A stretch of DNA of 64,000 bases, taken from Gari tellinella (taxonomy: Eukaryota > Mollusca > Bivalvia > Cardiida > Psammobiidae). The DNA is taken from positions 3,100,001 to 3,164,000 of the forward strand of contig OV277857.1 of assembly GCA_922989275.2 (NCBI GenBank). The letters are read 5' to 3'. Each line of letters starts with the position of its first letter. The first letter of the stretch is position 1. Shown here piece after piece: positions 58,420 through 64,000 of the stretch. Below the pieces are notes generated by a model, which saw nothing but the letters and a program-made list of their open reading frames with translations, was not told where the DNA came from and ran no database searches. A program made the translations under genes and the position numbers.

Positions 58420-58677
58420 AGTATTGTAAATTAAAAATAGTTTGTATTTTTGTCATACTTTTCTGTCCATGTATTTAATCTATTAAGTAGGAGCTGTGAA
58501 TAAACTTTTGCTAGAATATTACTTAGAGTGATACCTCTGTAATTACATGGGATGTCAGCATCGCCACCTGTAATATAGGCACAATGATCCCCTCACCCCA
58601 TCTGTCGGGATATTCTGCGTTTAAAAAAGTTTATTGTAAAATTTAAGTAATAATGGTGATATTATCTCGTAGGAAAC

Positions 58678-59247
58678 CTAAATTATTTCTGCACTTATTT
58701 TATCTGGGCCTGTAGCTTTATTATTCTTTTGTTGAAAAACAGCTTTCTGCAACTCAATTTCTGTGAATTCTGCATCAAGCTCTGTATCTGCTGTATCTGG
58801 GTAATCTGTAATCCCATCGCCTGTATAATTTTCCTGTATTTCATACAAATCTTTGAAATAATGTTTAACTAAATCTTCCTCTTTTAAATTTGTAGATTGG
58901 GGTGTCTTTTTATAAGTTTTTCTTATTGATTGCCAACATTTTCTAGGCTGCCGTTTCGCCATGTTACTAAGTTCGATTCCCTGTTTACGCTTATAATTCA
59001 TTTTTGCTTTTCTTTTCGTTATATTGTATTTAGTACGGGCATTTACAAAGGCAACTCTATTCTCGCCATTTTTATTTCTACAAACAATATTTCGTGTTTG
59101 TTTAAAAACTCGTTTAGCATGATAGCAGTTTTCGTCAAACCATTTGTTATCTGTGGAATGTGATTTTGATTTTGTAAAAGTTTTTGAAAAAATTGTCGAT
59201 GCACTATCAGTAAACAAAGTAACGAAATCGTCCAAAAACTGTATCAA
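58678..59247 (-). pseudogene. LINE endonuclease-RT linker and RT start
   Basis: 189 codons open ending GPDKISAEII, the beginning of the RT domain. It overlaps the endonuclease frame by 40 nt in another frame, so a frameshift has occurred. Confidence 0.8.
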
Positions 59248-59641
59248 CTGGGGACGTATTTATCTTTTCATGAATTAAGACGAGCTCATTGTTTTTGGAA
59301 GATAACAAGTTTAGAAATTCAGTTGATTTATTTTCATCGAAAATAATTTTAGTTTCTGTACTATTTTCATCATTTAAAGTATTCGTGTTTTCATGCGATA
59401 CTATTTCTAAAGAAAATGATAAAGGGGCGTGGTCAGAGTGCTCATTAAACTCCTCAATACTAAAATCGCAAATTATATTTACCTCTCTTTTATTTACAAT
59501 CAGATAATCTACCACGCTTAAGCCCCTTCGTGAACAAAATGTGTATTGGCCAACGCTTGCATCATCACCAATACGCCCATTCGCTATAACAAAGCCACTT
59601 TTGATCTGATTGGTAAACAGTAACTTGACGTATAGAGACAA
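59207..59641 (-). pseudogene. LINE endonuclease C-terminal half
   Basis: SRRGLSVVDYLIVNKREVNI and the catalytic-type SDHAPLSFSL motif of exonuclease-endonuclease-phosphatase folds. The N-terminal half is missing (5' truncation at about 59650). Confidence 0.8.
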
Positions 59642-59649
59642 ATTACGTA

Positions 59650-60400
59650 TGAATTATGATCAGACTACCATTTGATAACTGTGGATGTACGAGTAATATA
59701 CAAGTGAAATATTCGATCGATAATGCTGGTCGGTGGTACAATAGTTGTAAAACGCGAATGTATGGTAACAAAAAGATCGAGTTCGGAAGCAGTGTCCCGG
59801 AGGCAGCCCCGAGTGATAACGTGATCTCTTATCAAGACTAAATGATCAAGCGATGCCCGATAGTCTGGCTGACGAATCGATTATTGATCTCGTGGACCAA
59901 GGGAGATAATGGTTTACGTATCATAATCGGGAGTGTATAAGAACGACAACCCTGCAAATATGGCCTGCATTCTTGGACATGGATACTTGGAGATAATGTC
60001 AGGGTATGCTTATTACAAGCCAATTATCACAACAGGGTACTAATTGATAGATGTTGACCAATCTAGGAGATGATAGCTGTGCAATTAGCGAATCAAACTG
60101 TCGGTTATACTTTGATGATACCTGGAATTAATTGTTTAATTGTCCCTTGTTTACTGAAGAAACACCGCCAGTGAAACTTGTAAGTTTGATAGATTGATTG
60201 AATCCATTGTCCTTATAATCGTAAGTTAAAGGTGTTGTTTGTGTCTCATAATTCTCAAACATATCAAAGTTCTCAAACATTTGGGGTTAAAGGCATATAC
60301 TATTAAAGTGAATAAATGATAAAAGAACACTTACGAACACGTTTTGAAGTTTTAAATCTTCAATTTTACACAATAAAACATGTATCTTATCATAGGGTGG
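59650..60400. other. Intergenic, no gene seen
   Basis: No supported coding sequence. Confidence 0.4.
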
Positions 60401-60480
60401 GTCGGGGGGTTCATGTCCGCACGCGCAAAACAGGCGGGGGGCTCGTGTCCGCCCGCGCAAAATCGACCGGGGGCTCGTGT

Positions 60481-60518
<38 letters not shown>

Positions 60519-60520
60519 CT
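60400..60520 (+). repeat. GC-rich minisatellite running into poly-G
   Basis: GGGGGCTCGTGTCCG with CCCGCGCAAAA repeats about every 42 bp, then about 36 G with no interruption (60483-60518). Confidence 0.85.
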
Positions 60521-61209
60521 CATGTCCGCTTACCGCAATTAACCCTTATGCTGTTGATTGTGAGTTGACTGTTATTTGTCTAGACAGTCTTGATCCATAT
60601 CAGATGCGGAATACTGTCGCATCAGATCTGTTTCCAGACTGGTTCCCAATTACAAAGCACATGGGCTCGAACAAAACTGAGTGATTATGTATGCAACAAT
60701 CACAGTGTTGAAATGGATCAGCTATGGATCCCTTATCTACCTTTAATAATACATAGTACCCTAGACCATGATGCATCTGGGTGCTTCTGGATGATATGAT
60801 GTACCATTTGTGTATTTAGCATGTTGGGACCTACCACAATAAACAGTCCAATTGACATCCTGCTGAGCCAGAGATAGGCCTTTAACTTTCAACCTGCCTT
60901 CAAAAGTAAAAACATGATATGGGGTAATTGGTTAAATAGAAATTATAACATGAGCTGGAAGTGACATGTCCCTGTTTTAGCTGGTGCATATTCTGACTTG
61001 TAAAATAAATAAAAGTGAGATAGATTCGCCGATATTTTTAACACGGCCCGGACAGTAGGGGATCTTATGGAGGTTTGCGATCCCGTACAGACGGGTGATC
61101 AGGCGTGCACCACTACCAAACAGTATCGTTGGTATTCGTCTATGTCCTCGTGCAAGAAAAGAGTGTAGTCTGGCAGAGGGCTGACTTTACCTGGAAATGC
61201 CGTCCTAAG

Positions 61210-62760
61210 TTTTGTTCTCGACTGATTCTACTTCAGCATATATTACTCATTGAAAAACCACCGGGTGCCACTTTGTCGCCCTTGAGCATTTTCGTTTATT
61301 CAAGATGGCGGCCAAAATGGCTGCCGAAAGGCTTTTTAAACAAAGTGGTCCAAAATAGGCATTCATTTTTCCTTTTTTAAACTGATTGGACATCACCATA
61401 ATGATACTTATTATTCAAAAGACGTTTCATGTTTTTAAAATGTTACGGGTGACATCTTGTCAATCTTGGGCATTCAGTACATTCAAAATTGCGGCTAAAA
61501 TGGCTACCTAAATGCGTTGAAACAAACTACTCTAAAGTTTAGCATTCATGGTTTGATTTTCTTAACTGATTTGACCCCATCATAATGATATATATTACTG
61601 AAATGATGATACGCATTATTGAACTATTACGGATGACATCTAGTCGCCCTTGAGCATTTCTGTTTATTCAAGATGGCGGCCAAAATGGCTCCCGAAATGC
61701 TTTTAAACAAAATAGTCAAAAAAGCAGCATTCATTGTTTCCTTTTTTAACTGATTTGACCTGACCATATTAAGAGTTATTATTGAAAGGGCAATTCATGT
61801 TTTAAAAATGTTACGGGTGACATCTTATCCTACTTCAGCATTTCCGTTTATTCAAAATGGCGGCTAAAATGACTATCCAAAATGGGTTAAAAACTACCCA
61901 AATCTTCAGCATTCATAGTTTGATTTTCTAAACGAATTTGACCCCACCATCATGAAAGTTTTTACTGAAATGATGATACATATTATTGAACTGTTACGGA
62001 TGACGTCTTGTCCCCCTTGAGCATGTCTGTATATTCAAAATGGCGGCTAAAATGGCTTTCGAAATGCTTTAAAACAAAATGGTCAACAAATCAGCATTCA
62101 TAGTTTCTTTTTATTAATTGATTTGATTTCACCATTATGATATTCGTTATTAAAATGATCATATTTATTATTGAAATGTTATGTAGACATCTCATTATCA
62201 TTGAACATTTCCGTATATTCAAGATGGCGGCCAAAATAGTGACGGGAATTTTGAAAATCAACAATAATACATTTTTTATTCTTAACTGACTCGATATCAA
62301 CATAATTATACTTACTATTGAACTCATAATGCTTATTGATGAAATGTAACTAGGACATCTTTTCATCCTTGAATATTTCCGTATATTTAAGATGGTGATG
62401 CTTATTATTGAAAACATGATACTTGTTTTGGAACTGTACATGGATTACATATTGTCACGCTTGAGCATTTCCATATATTCGAGATGTAGACCATAGCATT
62501 GACTGAAATGCTTTAAAACAAAATAAGTCCAAACAACAACATTCATAATTTCTTATTTTTAAATGGTTTGACCTTACCAAAATGATACTTATTATTGACA
62601 GAATGATACTCATTATTGAAATATTGCGGGTGAAATCGTTTTACCTTCGAGCATTTTCGTATATTCAAGATAGCAGCCAAAATTGCAATAGAAATGCTTA
62701 AAATATCTAAAATGCTCAAAAGTCACTGGTTCTATTTTAGCACATGGTATTTGTTCACAA
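61210..62760. repeat. 184-bp tandem array with two-unit higher-order period
   Basis: Units marked by ATTCAAGATGGCGGCYAAAA at 61298, 61481, 61666, 61850, 62033 and 62217, then irregular ones (62385, 62477, 62663). Odd and even units differ (TTACGGGTGACATC vs TTACGGATGACATC), so the real period is about 368 bp. No coding. Confidence 0.85.
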
Positions 62761-62934
62761 GAGCGCTTTTACATTTATCCCAAGAGACCTTCCTACCTGA
62801 TCGTGGTTATGGGGCTTAATTGTCATAGGAATGTCTGTTTATTTGACCGAGAAAATGCCCGCTGCAAGAACTAAAAGGAAAGCAGGTCGATGGTTTTGAC
62901 CCCATGCGCTGATTTGCAACGAATGAGACTGGTC

Positions 62935-63055
62935 GAAATCATCTTTCTGAAATCATCATCATCTCATCTCATCATCTCTCATCATTTATCGGCGCTATAT
63001 GACCTATTCTGTGTTGCAGTACCCTAAAACCCAACTCGACCATCCATGCTTTTAT
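62935..63055. mobile_element. SINE 3'-end-like fragment after a (CATCAT)n microsatellite
   Basis: CGCTATATGACCTATTCTGT and ACCCTAAAACCCAACTC resemble the 3' end of Meta-type bivalve SINEs. Confidence 0.4.
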
Positions 63056-63363
63056 ATATCAATATTTGCGTTCTACAGGGCATGCTACCTTCACAGTCAC
63101 ACATTGCTCAGTTTAAAAATTAACTGTAACATTATGACAAGGTTTTCGGTTCAAGTCGCTGGCTATGAAGATGTTATCCGTTTTTCCTTCCTCCAGCCAA
63201 ACCCTGCTGGGTCAAGATCAGTTATATTGTTTCCTCTAATAAATACCTAAATCAAGGCAGCACAGTTTTGCTGATGTTGCATCGCTAAGCTGTGTGGTCT
63301 ATACTTGAACGCGTGTTTTAGATATGAACTCGAGGAAATGCTATCGCTTGTGAAATTAAAGTT

Positions 63364-63651
63364 TTAATAGAAAATCATGTCAACCGATAAAATGAAAACA
63401 CACAGTTGGACCACAATTATTTCCTTGCAGCAGTTCCACATTCCATTTCCAAAGCTGTCTGCAACTGTGTTACATCCCGAGAGGGTATGTGCAGGAAGAA
63501 TGTCCTCAACAATGACCATATGTTTGTCCAATGCAATATCAATATCAATAATAGATTTGATTGACATTTTATTTGCCCTTCTTGTTTTGTAATATGACTG
63601 ACAGTTTAGGATTCGAATAATTTCTTGTGCATGAAAATACCTACTACACAA
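63364..63651 (-). pseudogene. Fragment resembling GCDT-motif mollusc proteins
   Basis: VEDILPAHTLSGCNTVADSF resembles the LPAHALSGCDTV segment common in repetitive, TE-associated invertebrate proteins. Only this patch is recognisable; the key Asp of GCDT is Asn here. Not a confident gene. Confidence 0.35.
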
Positions 63652-64000
63652 TGGTGTTGTCCACCTCTTAATCTGTTGTTTTCAAATGTTTTCTTTCTGA
63701 CATAATACCTCGGCTTGTTTTAGCTTGTGTTACATTTTTACCTATTATCACTAGCTTGTTAATCTGTGTGTGCTCAATCTGAAAAGTCTCAGCAACTAGA
63801 ATGTAAGAGATTATCAGCTTCATAAACTGCTTTTTTCAGTGACAGTAAGATACACTGTTTTTTGGTAATGTGCTGTTAGCATGCAACTGATAGTTATCGA
63901 TTTTAACCTGTTGTTCTCGTACACTTATAGAAATTTCGGTGCTGTATATATAGGTCAACATTGTTGTTCTCCTCTAACTTAAATGTTGGCGATGTAGCTC

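Larger units (their letters stand above)
56979..59641 (-). pseudogene. LINE retrotransposon, 5'-truncated, RT palm deleted
   Basis: Going 5' to 3' on the minus strand: the C-terminal half of an APE-type endonuclease (59641-59207, with SVVDYLIVN and EHSDHAPLSFSL); a linker and the start of RT (59247-58678, KNNKATGPDKISAEI); CNYRGITLSNILAKVYSQLL (58545-58490); then, with the palm missing, a post-RT region (58419-57799, NYSSEVWGFHHGK and YGELGRYPMHIM) and a zinc-type tail (57833-57426, CIYCN...YHFTLVC). It ends in (ATAAC)n at 56979-57003. It was probably mobilised by a full-length relative. Confidence 0.85.

Noticed and set aside
57426..59641. Intact retrotransposon genes
   Set aside because: The frames are separated by a palm deletion, frameshifts and an insert; described as pseudogene fragments.
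60316..60684. Gly-rich frame of 122 aa
   Set aside because: Driven by the minisatellite and poly-G tract.

Overview
This window looks like animal nuclear DNA, most likely from a bivalve mollusc. The reasons are spliced genes with long introns, a splicing-factor gene close to its human counterpart, a RUDI/Meta-type SINE, a tandem-repeat element resembling the bivalve pearl group (Helitron-like), and very many short hairpin-bearing MITEs. The species cannot be fixed from sequence alone. All names rest on motif recognition by eye; no database was searched.

Two host genes are supported. On the plus strand, 6730-7599 is the 3' exon of a DUF5662-like gene (HD-type histidine motifs). On the minus strand, 55348 to 18814 is a complete SF3B2 gene (SF3b145, a U2 snRNP SF3b subunit). 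I could join 21 coding exons whose lengths sum to 3498 nt, exactly 1166 codons with the stop, with every splice phase consistent. The protein would be about 1165 aa, longer than human SF3B2 (about 895 aa from memory), because of expanded Pro-rich and Gln-rich exons. Intron 1 (about 9.5 kb) appears to be a GC-AG intron that splits the SAP domain.

The rest is mobile DNA. 1-6600: MITEs and a SINE. 8078-12078: a 4-kb element with inverted ends. 12.1-18.6 kb: MITEs and a tRNA-like element. 19.0-20.1 kb: a long fold-back. 18.8-45.7 kb: SF3B2 exons separated by MITE-filled introns, a pearl-like 161-bp tandem array, and two elements with CAG...CTG ends and 6-bp target duplications. 45.7-55.2 kb (SF3B2 intron 1): a RUDI-like SINE with a 13-bp target duplication, a 181-bp tandem array, duplicated MITEs, a 2.2-kb element and a second long fold-back. 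55.6-64 kb: two LINE fragments, poly-G tracts and a 184-bp tandem array with a two-unit higher-order period.

The most interesting pattern is a set of near-perfect hairpins. Two or three core designs recur dozens of times; in each copy the two arms change together, and the same core sits inside elements with unrelated ends and target sites (TTAA, TA, GGGGCCC ends, even a LINE 3' region). The loop of one core is itself TTAA, and new copies have inserted into that loop, giving nested Russian-doll elements. This modular hairpin cassette is my candidate for an undescribed system.
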